Assembly: GCA_029541985.1 (NCBI GenBank)
Contig: CP095414.1
Coordinates: forward strand, 496,001 to 560,000
DNA from: Bacteroidales bacterium F22
GTDB taxonomy: Bacteria; Bacteroidota; Bacteroidia; Bacteroidales; Bacteroidaceae
DNA: 64,000 nucleotides
Direction of reading: 5' to 3'
The notes below the pieces were generated by a model. It was given only the letters and a program-made list of their open reading frames with translations. It made no database searches and was not told the origin of the DNA. Each line of letters opens with the position of its first letter. Position 1 is the stretch's first letter. Positions 46,631-56,242 of the stretch are shown in pieces. Made by a program: the position numbers and the translations under genes.

Positions 46631-48181
46631 ATGAAACATCTATATAAAGACCTTATTTTCACATTAGCCCTAGCAATGATGACTAGTTGTGCTAGTGATA
46701 TTCTAGATAAAAATCCAGAAGACACATTCTCTTCATCAACCTTCTATTCAACAGTCACAGAATGTAATATGGGACTCACAGGAGTCTATAACTCATTGCG
46801 TCCTATAGCGACACCTACTTTTTGGTATCAATTAGATTTCATGTCAGACAATAACTACTGTGAAGATGCGTGGCAAGGTTCAAAAGAATTTGGAGAATGG
46901 ATTCAAAATTCCAATAGTTGGGCTTCATCAGCACGTTGGGGACAAGACTACAGAACTATTGCACGAGCAAACTTATTTCTTAGCAGTGTAGCTGAAGCAC
47001 CCATTGATGAATCCGTTATCACGCAAATGACTGCCGAAGCACGATTTTTAAGAGCCTATTCATATGCTGACCTTATTACATTCTTTGGAGATGTTCCCCT
47101 GATCTTAGGTACACAAACATTGGATAGTGCAAACGTATCCCGCGTAGCAAAGTCAAAAGTTTTAGATGCCATTTTAGATGATATCGATTATTGTAAAATC
47201 CATCTACCGAAGACCTATTCCAGCGACCTCGGAAGAGCTACTCGAGGAGCTGCACTAGCATTGGAAACACAGATACTTCTATACAATGAAAAATGGTCTG
47301 AAGCTGCCAAAGCCGCAAAAGAGGTAATGGATTTAGAAGTATATTCACTTTACAACGATTATGCTAGCTTATTCGAAGAAGCAAACGAAAACAATAGTGA
47401 AGTCATTTTTGATATAGAATACATCTCATCAGTAGCCAATCAACCTTGGCCATCATCCTGCTTATCCTTTACGGTATGGCCAACTGGAAACATCACTTTA
47501 GATTGTATCAATAGTTTCTACATGACCAACGGTCTCCCTATCACAGACAGCGATTCAGGATATGACCCTCAAGACCCTTATACCAATCGCGATCCTCGTC
47601 TAGCAGCATCGGTTGTGTTGCCTGGTTCGAATTACAAGTCAGGGATTTTCATTCCAGCAGATGACACTAACCTTACCGGCGCACGCCCTCGTAAATATGC
47701 AGATGAACATAACAACGACACAGGAGATTGTGCGATCAACACCATTATTTTCCGATATGCAGATATTTTATTGATGCGTGCAGAAGCACTAATCGAAACG
47801 GGGAGCACAGACCAAGAGATTTATGATTTGATAGATGAAGTAAGAGCCCGCGTAGGTATGCAAAAGATTGAAGATGTAGAAGGCACGGGACTCACTACCG
47901 ACCAATTACGTAAAATCCTACGTCATGAACGACGGGTCGAATTTGTGATGGAAGGTACTCGTTACAAAGATATGCTTCGCTGGAAAGATACCACACTGAT
48001 TCACGATGTATATGGCTATGTCAAAAATAATCTGTCTAATCCAGCCAATGCATCTACATGGAAATTTGAAGAAAATTGGTTAGAAGCTCGCCAATTTGAT
48101 GCCTCGAAAGGCTGGTTATGGCCAATACCTCTCGATGAAATGGAAACCAATGAGAATTTAACGCAGAATCCAGGATACTAA
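46631..48181 (+). CDS. SusD/RagB-type surface glycan-binding lipoprotein
   Basis: This 516-residue lipoprotein has lipobox MTSC (Cys20) and typical SusD features: FSSSTFYSTVTECNMGLTGVY, the TPR helices (TAEARFLRAYSYADLITFFGDVPL, in part, about 135-158), RHERRVEFVMEG and the C-terminal WPIPLDEMETN...NPGY. It caps SusC and binds the glycan at the cell surface. Full length. It is the last gene of the rightward glycan set. Confidence 0.95.
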   Translation: MKHLYKDLIFTLALAMMTSCASDILDKNPEDTFSSSTFYSTVTECNMGLTGVYNSLRPIATPTFWYQLDFMSDNNYCEDAWQGSKEFGEWIQNSNSWASSARWGQDYRTIARANLFLSSVAEAPIDESVITQMTAEARFLRAYSYADLITFFGDVPLILGTQTLDSANVSRVAKSKVLDAILDDIDYCKIHLPKTYSSDLGRATRGAALALETQILLYNEKWSEAAKAAKEVMDLEVYSLYNDYASLFEEANENNSEVIFDIEYISSVANQPWPSSCLSFTVWPTGNITLDCINSFYMTNGLPITDSDSGYDPQDPYTNRDPRLAASVVLPGSNYKSGIFIPADDTNLTGARPRKYADEHNNDTGDCAINTIIFRYADILLMRAEALIETGSTDQEIYDLIDEVRARVGMQKIEDVEGTGLTTDQLRKILRHERRVEFVMEGTRYKDMLRWKDTTLIHDVYGYVKNNLSNPANASTWKFEENWLEARQFDASKGWLWPIPLDEMETNENLTQNPGY

Positions 48182-48304
48182 ATAAAAGATATAGCAACGA
48201 CTCCATGGGGTAGTTCCCATAACTAAGTACGTCCCAGTCACTATTAATCCTAGGCGAGATGAAGTGAAAACGACAGATTCTTTTCCCACCCCATTTTTTT
48301 TAAG

Positions 48305-48312
48305 TACTTTTG
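48305..48312 (+). promoter_or_regulatory. Putative -7 box for the membrane/kinase fusion gene
   Basis: TACTTTTG fits TAnnTTTG exactly and lies 23 bp before the ATG at 48336. No -33 box recognised. Confidence 0.5.
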
Positions 48313-48335
48313 CATCGTGAAATAAAAAAAGATTA

Positions 48336-49661
48336 ATGGATAAAAACAAGTATTTATTACGTATCCCCATATTTATCGTGGGACTTTTCTTTATGGCTCT
48401 TGGAGTCGCTCTATCAATCAAAGCAGATCTAGGGGTATCCCCCGTTTCTTGTATTCCCTATGTCGGTTCACTTCGTTGGACCCAACTATCTATAGGATCT
48501 CTAACAGTAGTGATGAATGTCTTGATTATGATTATGCAGATGTGTCTACTCAGACGCAACTACAAACTATTTCAGCTCATCCAGTTTCCCGCAGTATCTA
48601 TTTTCGGCCTATTTATCAACTGGAATCTATGGCTTGTCCAAGCCCTTCATCCCACCAATTACTTTGTCCAAGCCATCTACTGCCTACTCGGTTGTGTCGG
48701 ATTAGCTATCGGTATATTTATGATAGTAAAAACCAATATCACCTACCTACCAGGTGAAGGACTTGCCATGGCTATACATGACACCTTTGATATCGAATTT
48801 GGTAAAGCAAAGATAGGCGTAGATAGTACGATGGTCATCATCGGACTAGTTGGTTCTTGGCTCTTTTTCCATGAGATACGAGGTCTACGCGAAGGCACCA
48901 TAGTGGCGGCACTCCTTGTCGGGTTCCTTATCAAATTCATTAACAAGTATGTCCATATGCTAGACCACTTGACCCCAAGTGCCCCTGAGGTAGCTATTGA
49001 AGAAGTTCTTGCTGACGCGCAAAGTCAATCTCCTAGACAAGATACACGCTTCCCACATCTCGTGATCACAATATCACGTGAATACGGTAGTGGTGGGCAC
49101 GAACTAGGGCAAGCTTTGGCAGACCGATTCGGTATTGCTTTTTACGATAGCGAATTAATAGACCTTTCCATAAAGGCAGGAGGATATTCCCCTGAATACA
49201 TCCAAGCCAACGAACAAAAATTGACACATACCTTGCTATTTGAACTTTACGAACAAAATTACGCATATGTGAAGAAAAATCACCCCCTCGACGCTTTATT
49301 TCTAGTACAAAGCAAAATCATCCGTCAACTGAGTCAGCAAGGTCCTTGCGTCATCGTGGGGCGTTGTGCCAACTTCATCTTACAAGAAAATCCAAACCAG
49401 TTTAGTCTATTTGTCCATGCAGACTACGAATATCGTCGCAAAAAAATAGCTCAAGACTGTCATCTAGACCATGAAGTATCAGTACGTGCTCTTGAGAAAC
49501 GTGACCGCCAACGCGAAGAATACACCTTACATTACACACGACAAGTTTGGAATGATGCTACCAATTATGACTTGACCATCGATAGTTCTAAGTATACCAC
49601 ACAGCAAGCAGTAGAATTGATTTATCAAGCTGTAACTGCTAGACAAGCTAATAAAAGATAG
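48336..49661 (+). CDS. YczE/YitT-like membrane domain fused to a cytidylate-kinase-like domain
   Basis: In this 441-residue protein, residues about 8-212 hold five or six membrane helices with the YczE/YitT-like motifs LFFMALGVALSIKADLGVSP and YLPGEGLAMAI. Residues about 240-435 form a cytidylate-kinase-like domain starting ISREYGSGGHELGQALADRF, with GIAFYDSELID, VIVGRCANFIL and a lid-like REEYTLHYT. The P-loop is GSGGHELG rather than a classic GxxGxGK[ST], as in the cytidylate-kinase-like family. The same fusion is, to my knowledge, found in other Bacteroidales. Role unknown; a membrane-tethered nucleotide kinase or sensor is possible. It converges on the methylase gene 23 bp away. Confidence 0.85.
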   Translation: MDKNKYLLRIPIFIVGLFFMALGVALSIKADLGVSPVSCIPYVGSLRWTQLSIGSLTVVMNVLIMIMQMCLLRRNYKLFQLIQFPAVSIFGLFINWNLWLVQALHPTNYFVQAIYCLLGCVGLAIGIFMIVKTNITYLPGEGLAMAIHDTFDIEFGKAKIGVDSTMVIIGLVGSWLFFHEIRGLREGTIVAALLVGFLIKFINKYVHMLDHLTPSAPEVAIEEVLADAQSQSPRQDTRFPHLVITISREYGSGGHELGQALADRFGIAFYDSELIDLSIKAGGYSPEYIQANEQKLTHTLLFELYEQNYAYVKKNHPLDALFLVQSKIIRQLSQQGPCVIVGRCANFILQENPNQFSLFVHADYEYRRKKIAQDCHLDHEVSVRALEKRDRQREEYTLHYTRQVWNDATNYDLTIDSSKYTTQQAVELIYQAVTARQANKR

Positions 49662-49684
49662 AGAATAATAGTATAGAGAAAGGG

Positions 49685-50536
49685 TTATTTTATTATGACA
49701 TCACATTCAGGAATCTTTAAACTTTCAGAAAAGAACATGATTTCTTGCCCTTTCTTTTTATCACCAGCAGAATACATTATATTAAACTCTTTACTCCTGA
49801 TATGATTATAGATATCGATGATTTTGGGAGTATTATCATAGCTAACAATCCAATGTCCTTTAAATGTTTTCACCTCATCTAAGATGTCTTGATGATCTTT
49901 ATGTATGTACGAATTTCGATATAAACTTGAACCCTTCACATAATAAGGAGGGTCAAGATATAATATCATATGATTGAATTGTTCTCTTTTACTTTTAAGA
50001 AGCACTAATGTATCTTCATTGTACAAATGAATAGCCTCTTTATATGAGGCTATTAATCTTATACGTTTAACTAAATTTTCTTTATTAAACCTTGCATCTA
50101 TTTTATACACTCCAGATTGATCTTTCCCACCAATACAACCAGCTTTGATAATGCCCGAACGATTACATCTATTCAGGTAAAAGGTAGAAAAGCCGATTTC
50201 AAGATTAGTGTACCCTTCTTGATGGTTGTTGATTAATCTTTGATTATTCCATTCTACCACGGTAACTTCAGTATTTACTACTTTCTCAATAAACAATTCA
50301 GTATTTTCAAGAACTGCTTCCCAAAAGCAATAGATACCCTTATCTATATCATTTATATGAATCTGAGATACATACCCTCCGACCAAAAGGCCAAGTGCTA
50401 CACCAGCCCCTCCCGCATAAGGTTCCACATATTCTGTACCAATACAATTATTTTCTTTTATTACCTTCATTATAAATTCGAGAACTTTTGCCTTTCCTCC
50501 AGGATACCTCAACGGCGATAATCTTTTTAGTTTCAT
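49685..50536 (-). CDS. D12-class N6-adenine DNA methyltransferase (Dam-like), solitary
   Basis: In this 283-residue enzyme, motif I-like YPGGKAKVLEFI (about 11-22) and EPYAGGAGVALG (about 38-49) form the SAM pocket. NDID (about 62-65) binds the cofactor, and the catalytic YLDPPYYVKGSSLY lies near 195. The family methylates adenine within short sites such as GATC, or acts beside restriction enzymes. No matching nuclease is adjacent; the next gene is a lipoprotein. It marks the left end of the island-like region, and its neighbours from here rightward are more AT-rich. Confidence 0.9.
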   Translation of the reverse strand: MKLKRLSPLRYPGGKAKVLEFIMKVIKENNCIGTEYVEPYAGGAGVALGLLVGGYVSQIHINDIDKGIYCFWEAVLENTELFIEKVVNTEVTVVEWNNQRLINNHQEGYTNLEIGFSTFYLNRCNRSGIIKAGCIGGKDQSGVYKIDARFNKENLVKRIRLIASYKEAIHLYNEDTLVLLKSKREQFNHMILYLDPPYYVKGSSLYRNSYIHKDHQDILDEVKTFKGHWIVSYDNTPKIIDIYNHIRSKEFNIMYSAGDKKKGQEIMFFSESLKIPECDVIIK

Positions 50537-50743
50537 CGTTTATATTTACAACTATAATATTCGGATTAATCAAATTCTATTCATTTTGAGATCTCCATTT
50601 TTCAAAACGAGAACGATTGCTCATTAAAATAAGAATTCACTTTACAGCCTGATCACAATACACAAATGTACACTTTTTTGTTAACATAGACTTATATTTT
50701 TTGTGTAAAAAATATTTTATAATAGGCCAATCAATTTCACAAA

Positions 50744-50777
50744 AAAAACGACTCCGTATAATTACGGAGTCGTTTTT
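50744..50777 (-). terminator. Terminator of the lipoprotein gene
   Basis: A perfect 15-bp stem (50744-50758 with 50763-50777, 4-nt loop) has an A run on its left, which is a T run on the minus strand. It lies 20 bp past the lipoprotein stop, and the flank on the plus side is also T-rich, so it may work both ways. Confidence 0.88.
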
Positions 50778-50796
50778 CTTATGTCTCGTTTCTTAA

Positions 50797-51213
50797 CTAT
50801 CGTTTCTTCAATTTTATACCTATGGTACTATCAGAACCAGTCTCTCTCATTATTGCCTCAGCCTCTGTTGAAGTTAACAATTTAACATCATAATAAAGAT
50901 ACTCCTTCCCGTCAACATACGTGGTAATTCTCTTCCCTCTAGCCGTATATGTACCATTTCCATAGCCAAAATAGCCAAAACCATAATAAGTCTTGTCACT
51001 ATTAAATTTTACACCAAATTCAAATTTAGAATCTACATATTGGGGAATATAAATCCAGTCATCATCAGAGCTTGTTCTTAGGGCTACACCATCCCATGTT
51101 CCATAAAGAGTCTCCAACGGATAATCAAAACTAAGATTATCATCACCATTCGAGCAACCTGAAAAAAGTAACACACACACAATTGCAGTTAATCTAAAAA
51201 AAATTGTTTTCAT
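50797..51213 (-). CDS. Small lipoprotein of unknown function
   Basis: In this 138-residue protein, a signal peptide ends in LFSGC (Cys20). The mature part has LYGTWDGVALRTS (about 36-48) and a run of beta strands (FEFGVKFNSDKTYYGFGYFGYGNGTYTARG, in part), a layout like the lipocalin-like DUF domains of Bacteroidetes (LxGTW...NGTYxxxG). It is monocistronic, with a strong terminator. The partner and role are not predictable. Confidence 0.72.
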   Translation of the reverse strand: MKTIFFRLTAIVCVLLFSGCSNGDDNLSFDYPLETLYGTWDGVALRTSSDDDWIYIPQYVDSKFEFGVKFNSDKTYYGFGYFGYGNGTYTARGKRITTYVDGKEYLYYDVKLLTSTEAEAIMRETGSDSTIGIKLKKR

Positions 51214-51407
51214 TCTTCTTTGTATTAAGTTAAACCATAATTATAATACAAAGATTATCTGGTCTTGTGAAATCTATGTTCACAATAAAAAAAAATATCA
51301 ATATTTTCAATGATACAGATAAAAGCATTTAGACTTTATTATCCACCCGTTTTTATTATCTAATTAGAAAACAAATTAATAAAACTAACGCTTATAATCT
51401 ACTCTCT

Positions 51408-52880
51408 CTAAATCCTAACATTTGAAGCAGATATTTTTTTTCCAGCATCTATTAAAATGATATTTTCTTTATTATCAAGTTTTAATTCTTTTAAGATAGT
51501 CACCACTTTTTTGTATTCTTTATCATCAAAGTACAATATTACTTTGATTGATTTCTTTGTATTATTAGCTTTTTCATAGATATCAACTTGTTTAGCTAGA
51601 TTTTGTTTCAACTTTGAATTAGAGGCAAGTTTAAACTCGACTACTGTTTTATCTTTTGACCCTTTAGATGCGGTATAATCTGCTGGTCCTCTTCCATTGT
51701 TTGGTTCGCGATTAACATCATAAGATGAAGCAAACCATGTTAAACGATAAATTAATTGTAAATGAGATTCCCGCTTAATCGGTTTATCATTTAAATAAAA
51801 TAGACGGTAAAGATCCATGTTTTCAATAGCTTCTTTTAAAAATAGGACTCTCTTCATTGATTCATTATAGGAAGTAGTTGGAGGTATATCATAAAAACCT
51901 ATCTTATTTAAAGTAGTTGAAGAGAATTGAATATTTTTTACAAAAAAATCATGTACTTCTTTTACATTCTCTTGAGCTACATTTTTAGCATCAATCACAT
52001 TATCTTCTTTCCATTTTACATAATAATTAATGATAATAGGATATTTATTTATTGTCAAATGAGCTGCCCAAGAAATTTCTTTTTTTGTACTTTTTTTCTG
52101 ATTAACAGGCTTAGGCAGTTGTTCAGTAAAGTAATTCGAAATTTCATATCTTAATTGACCGTTTGAAATACTACGACAAATTGTATCAAAATTACCGTCT
52201 AAATCTTTCCGATTTATCCAATTACTATCTTTTGTCAATAAGTCTTTAGGTGATAAAAGGACATAGTCGTGAAAAATAAAGGGTAATGTAAATTCTTTTG
52301 GCATCCATCGTTCTAATTTATAATCAAAATATACTTTTTCAACGTTTATCTTTTTCAAGTATTTACTCTCAATATTCTTAAGAGCAAATACTTCAGTATA
52401 GTTTAATAGAAATTCCTTTATCAAATTAGTTGTTAAGTCACTTATATTATCTCTACCTATTCCAACTTCAAATAATCCAACTTTTTCTAAATGAGATGAT
52501 TGAGTTATTTCTTCACAATTCAAATCATCGAATACTATGTTCAAAGATGAAGAAAATTGACGACCAAATTTAGAACCTAATCCACTCCCACCATTTCCTA
52601 CTTTACTATAACCTAGCCAATTTTGTTTAACCTCAGAGAAAGTAAACAGTGATTTAATTTTTGATTCAATTTCTATGCAGTGTGTAGATTTTTTCTTTAA
52701 AAACGTAAGATACTTAAGTATTTGTTGGTGTAGTTTTTGATATTCCTTTTTATCACTGCCAAATATCAAAAAAGGATCAATGAACAGAGGCAAATCATTT
52801 ATTAATGATATATTAAATGCCCCATATGAGTCTAATACATCTTCTTGCAAATCGAAAAAGTCTGTGAAATAAATATTCAT
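51408..52880 (-). CDS. Putative PD-(D/E)XK nuclease-like protein, possible defence gene
   Basis: I do not recognise a named family for this 490-residue protein. Residues 1-370 are mixed helix/strand without known motifs. The C-terminal part has GRGPADYTASKG (Asp401) followed by VVEFKLASN (Glu415, Lys417), that is D-X13-E-X-K with hydrophobic flanks, the pattern of a PD-(D/E)XK nuclease core. Strand-helix segments KVILYFDDKEYKK and NIILIDAG follow. No signal peptide is seen. It is divergent from the Gabija-like pair and shares a 419-bp intergenic region with it. A stand-alone antiphage nuclease or a regulator of its neighbours are both possible. Confidence 0.65.
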   Translation of the reverse strand: MNIYFTDFFDLQEDVLDSYGAFNISLINDLPLFIDPFLIFGSDKKEYQKLHQQILKYLTFLKKKSTHCIEIESKIKSLFTFSEVKQNWLGYSKVGNGGSGLGSKFGRQFSSSLNIVFDDLNCEEITQSSHLEKVGLFEVGIGRDNISDLTTNLIKEFLLNYTEVFALKNIESKYLKKINVEKVYFDYKLERWMPKEFTLPFIFHDYVLLSPKDLLTKDSNWINRKDLDGNFDTICRSISNGQLRYEISNYFTEQLPKPVNQKKSTKKEISWAAHLTINKYPIIINYYVKWKEDNVIDAKNVAQENVKEVHDFFVKNIQFSSTTLNKIGFYDIPPTTSYNESMKRVLFLKEAIENMDLYRLFYLNDKPIKRESHLQLIYRLTWFASSYDVNREPNNGRGPADYTASKGSKDKTVVEFKLASNSKLKQNLAKQVDIYEKANNTKKSIKVILYFDDKEYKKVVTILKELKLDNKENIILIDAGKKISASNVRI

Positions 52881-53299
52881 AGTTATTATTTATTGGATTA
52901 GTATTCATACACCTCAAAAGACAAATTTAATAATTATTTATTATTGTCATTCTAAATGCCCTACAAATATATTTCAATAGACCAAGGTCTCTACCTTTAT
53001 TCCTAATAACTGTAATACCGCAATGAGTTCTACTCTTTGTAGAGATTATTCAAAGATACCAATTATAAAAAGTTAGGTTGAAAAAGGATATTATTGTATT
53101 CTCAACTCCGATAGAATTTAATGAACAGATATCCTGCACTACAGTAATGACTAATTTATTCAATACAAACGTCTTCATTTACACTTTAGTTACTAAAAAA
53201 CAATACCATATATAAATTTCACAATATAAGTAAATAATACACAAGAAAATATTATATTTGTAATCGGATACAAGTATAAAATACCTTAAGGAAAGAGTC
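52881..53299. other. 419-bp intergenic region between divergent defence-type genes
   Basis: No gene is seen. It holds a leftward -7-like box at 52922-52929 (TAAATTTG on the minus strand), about 42 bp before the nuclease-like gene, and a rightward TATATTTG at 53253-53260, 40 bp before the ATPase gene. Short weak palindromes occur at about 52979-52991 and 53031-53043. No strong repeat. Confidence 0.45.
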
Positions 53300-54916
53300 A
53301 TGTATGTAAAAAAATTAGTCATTGAAAATTATAAAATATTTAAGAGATTCAATATATCTTTTAATAAGGATATAAATATTATTGTGGGAAACAACAATGC
53401 AGGCAAATCGACAATATTAGAAGCCTTACATCTTGTATTAAGCGGAGTCATTAATGGTAGCTATATTAAGAACAGTTTATCAACATATCTCTTTAATCAA
53501 GATATTACAAAAGAATATCTTGATAGTTTAAAAGGAATGTCTCATCAACCTCCTCCTTATATACTCATCGAGGCCTATCTTGATGAAGAAAAATTAGCTT
53601 TATTTTCAGGAAGCAACAACTCTAATAGAGAACAAGCATGTGGTATCTCTTTTAAAATTGAATTTGACGAGCTATTTAAAGAAGAATACGATAATCTAGA
53701 TAAAAGCAGACTTTCATCAATCCCTATAGAATACTATAAAGTAACTTGGTCTAACTTTGCTGATACTGGAATAATAACAGCTAGAAGTATACCCCTTAAA
53801 TCAATACTCATTGATTCATCCTCGAACAAGTATAGAAATGGATCTGATATATATATATCAAAAATAATCAAAGAATATTTAAACTCGAAACAAAATGCAA
53901 GTCTAGCTCAATCATACAGACAGTTGAAAGAAGCCTTTAAAGAAGATGATGCTATTCATGGAATAAATAACTGTATAAATGATGCAATCGATAGTCCCTT
54001 GAATAACCTTAGCATATCTGTAGATATGTCTGCAAAAAATGCGTGGGAAAATCAACTTAAAACCTTTTTAGCTGATATCCCATTTGAGCAAATTGGGAAA
54101 GGAGAACAATGTATCATAAAAACGCTATTAGCTATAACACAAGACAAAAAAGAAGAATGTAATCTCATTCTTTTAGAAGAACCCGAAAATCATTTATCTT
54201 ATTCCAAACTTAATTCTCTAATTAAAACTATCCAAGAGAAATCTTTAGGCAAACAAATCATCTTATCAACACACAGTAGTTTTGTTGCTAATAAGATGAA
54301 TCTGAGTAAACTCATACTATTACATAATTCTTCGACTTTTATCTTTAATTCTCTAACTGAAGACACCTATGATTTCTTTATGAAATCTGCAGGATATGAT
54401 ACCCTTAGATTTATACTATCAAAAAAATGTATATTGGTAGAAGGTAAATCTGATGAGCTTATCATTCAACGTGCTTACTTGGATAAATATGGAAAATTAC
54501 CTATTGAAGATGAAATAGATATTATCACTCTCGAATCTCTTAGTTTTAAAAGATATCTTGAAATTGCTAAAGTACTGAAAAATCCTATTAATATTCTTAC
54601 CGATAATGATGGTAATTACGAAAAAAATATTGCTAAAAAATATTTGGCTTTCAAAGATTATAGCAACATTGAAATTACTTCGGACAAAAATGATTCGCTT
54701 AACACATTGGAACCACAGCTAATAGATGCAAATAAAAACATTAAAGATAGTTTCCATGAAATAATAGAATGGAATTCTCAAAAAGGCAATATTTATAATT
54801 ATATGAAAAAGAACAAGGCTAATATAGCACTTAACATCTTTAAGAGTAAGAAGAAAATATTGTATCCAGAATATATAAAAAATGCAATAAATTGGAGTCA
54901 TGAAGATAAACAATAA
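53300..54916 (+). CDS. Gabija-like OLD-family ATPase/TOPRIM nuclease (GajA-like)
   Basis: This 538-residue protein starts MYVKKLVIENYKIFKRF. It has an SMC/ABC-type ATPase split around a helical insert: Walker A GNNNAGKS (30-37), signature-like IGKGEQCIIKTLLAI, Walker B ILLEEPENHLS (about 287-297) and the H-loop STHSSFVANK. The C-terminal TOPRIM domain has VEGKSDE (380-386) and LTDNDG (Asp435, Asp437), the expected metal-binding acids. GajA is the nicking nuclease of Gabija antiphage defence. The next gene overlaps by 17 bp and encodes a UvrD-like helicase, the second Gabija part. Other OLD-family systems are possible, but the helicase partner favours Gabija. Confidence 0.82.
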   Translation: MYVKKLVIENYKIFKRFNISFNKDINIIVGNNNAGKSTILEALHLVLSGVINGSYIKNSLSTYLFNQDITKEYLDSLKGMSHQPPPYILIEAYLDEEKLALFSGSNNSNREQACGISFKIEFDELFKEEYDNLDKSRLSSIPIEYYKVTWSNFADTGIITARSIPLKSILIDSSSNKYRNGSDIYISKIIKEYLNSKQNASLAQSYRQLKEAFKEDDAIHGINNCINDAIDSPLNNLSISVDMSAKNAWENQLKTFLADIPFEQIGKGEQCIIKTLLAITQDKKEECNLILLEEPENHLSYSKLNSLIKTIQEKSLGKQIILSTHSSFVANKMNLSKLILLHNSSTFIFNSLTEDTYDFFMKSAGYDTLRFILSKKCILVEGKSDELIIQRAYLDKYGKLPIEDEIDIITLESLSFKRYLEIAKVLKNPINILTDNDGNYEKNIAKKYLAFKDYSNIEITSDKNDSLNTLEPQLIDANKNIKDSFHEIIEWNSQKGNIYNYMKKNKANIALNIFKSKKKILYPEYIKNAINWSHEDKQ

Positions 54917-56072
54917 ATTATATATCGCTTCTGCAGGTTCTGGAAAAACAACAAAGCTAGTTAAAGAAGCGATACAGAATAAAGATAAATCAATCATTCT
55001 TCTAACCTATACTCTTGAAAACGAGCAAGAAATTAAGTCTAGTTTTTACAAAAATAATAGGGGAATACCATCTCATGTCACAATCCAAACTTGGTTCTCT
55101 TTTTTAATACAACATGGGGTAAAGCCCTACAAAGGAAATTTAAATGAGAAATTATACAATATTAAAATTAAGGGGCTAAATTTCTGCGAAAAAAGAAGTG
55201 GTCTTAGGTATAAGAATAATAAGAATCAGCCAGTGTATTATAGTGAAGAAAAGAATTTTATCCAATTTTATTTCGATAACAACAAGAGAATTTATTCTGA
55301 CAAAGTTTCGAAATTTGTAGTCACTTGTAATAATAAGACGAATGGCAAGATTATTGATAGAATAGAAAAAATCTACGATTGCGTATATATAGACGAAGTA
55401 CAAGATCTTACTGGTTATGATTTAGAAATAATAAAGCTTCTAGGAAAAAGCCAGTCTCAAATAATATTGGCTGGAGACCCAAGACAAGCCACTTATTATA
55501 CTCATAAATCAGGCAAATACCCAAAATACCAAAATGGAAAAATAAAAGAATTTATATTGGAGCAATGTAATAATAAACAGAATATTCTTTACCTCATAGA
55601 TGAAGAAACATTGCAAGAGTCACATAGAAATAACAAAGAAATATGTGAACTCTCTTCAAAGTTATATCCTAATCAACCATCTTCTAAGCCATGTGATTGT
55701 AAGGCATGTAGACAAGAGACAAATCATGAGGGTATCTATTTTATCAAATCTGATGAAATAGTCGATTACCTTAAAAAGTATTCAGCAGTGCAGCTTAGAT
55801 ATAGTAAAAAAACAAAGACCAGCCATATAACACCAAGTTTAAATTTTGGACAATCAAAAGGAAAGACTTATGCAAGGACATTAATTTATCCAACAAAAGA
55901 AATGCTAAAATGGTTAATCAATCCTAGTAAACAGAAATTAAAAGATGAGACAAGAGCAAAGTTGTATGTTGCTATAACTAGAGCTAAACACAGTGTTGCT
56001 ATTGTGTGTGATGATAAACATGAAGGAAAACAGACTACGATAAAGAAATACTTTCCATTCAATCCATCTTAA
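54900..56072 (+). CDS. Compact UvrD-like helicase (GajB-like)
   Basis: This 390-residue superfamily 1 helicase has Walker A ASAGSGKTT (about 9-17), motif Ia LTYTLENEQE, motif II YIDEVQD (about 162-168), motif III ILAGDPRQATY, motif IV ESHRNNKEI, a late SKGKTYARTLIYPT and motif VI LYVAITRAKH. It is much shorter than UvrD (about 720) because the 1B and 2B insertions are nearly absent. A CxCxxC cluster (Cys265, Cys267, Cys270) sits between motifs IV and V, suggesting a small metal site. Its start lies inside the ATPase gene's 3' end, so translation is coupled. It probably forms a complex with the upstream nuclease. Confidence 0.82.
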   Translation: MKINNKLYIASAGSGKTTKLVKEAIQNKDKSIILLTYTLENEQEIKSSFYKNNRGIPSHVTIQTWFSFLIQHGVKPYKGNLNEKLYNIKIKGLNFCEKRSGLRYKNNKNQPVYYSEEKNFIQFYFDNNKRIYSDKVSKFVVTCNNKTNGKIIDRIEKIYDCVYIDEVQDLTGYDLEIIKLLGKSQSQIILAGDPRQATYYTHKSGKYPKYQNGKIKEFILEQCNNKQNILYLIDEETLQESHRNNKEICELSSKLYPNQPSSKPCDCKACRQETNHEGIYFIKSDEIVDYLKKYSAVQLRYSKKTKTSHITPSLNFGQSKGKTYARTLIYPTKEMLKWLINPSKQKLKDETRAKLYVAITRAKHSVAIVCDDKHEGKQTTIKKYFPFNPS

Positions 56073-56171
56073 AATCTTTCATGATGTCATCGTGATTTAT
56101 TTATTAGTCAGACTACCTCAATATCCGTTTAGAATAAGGTAGCGTTAGCAATTTCTCTTAAACTCTATGAT

Positions 56172-56207
56172 AAAGAATAGCAGATATTGATTGACCTGCT
56201 ATTCTTT
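56172..56207. terminator. Bidirectional terminator between the GajB-like gene and the Res gene
   Basis: A perfect 12-bp stem (56172-56183 with 56196-56207), 12-nt loop, with A-rich left and T-rich right flanks, lies between convergent genes. Confidence 0.75.
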
Positions 56208-56242
56208 TACTGAGTTGAATTGTGCAGTAAGTGAAAATCTGG

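Noticed and set aside
32817-48181. Heparin or chondroitin utilisation locus
   Set aside because: The lyase resembles heparinase II/III proteins, but no sulfatase or sulfatase-maturing gene is present, so a sulfated glycosaminoglycan substrate is not supported.
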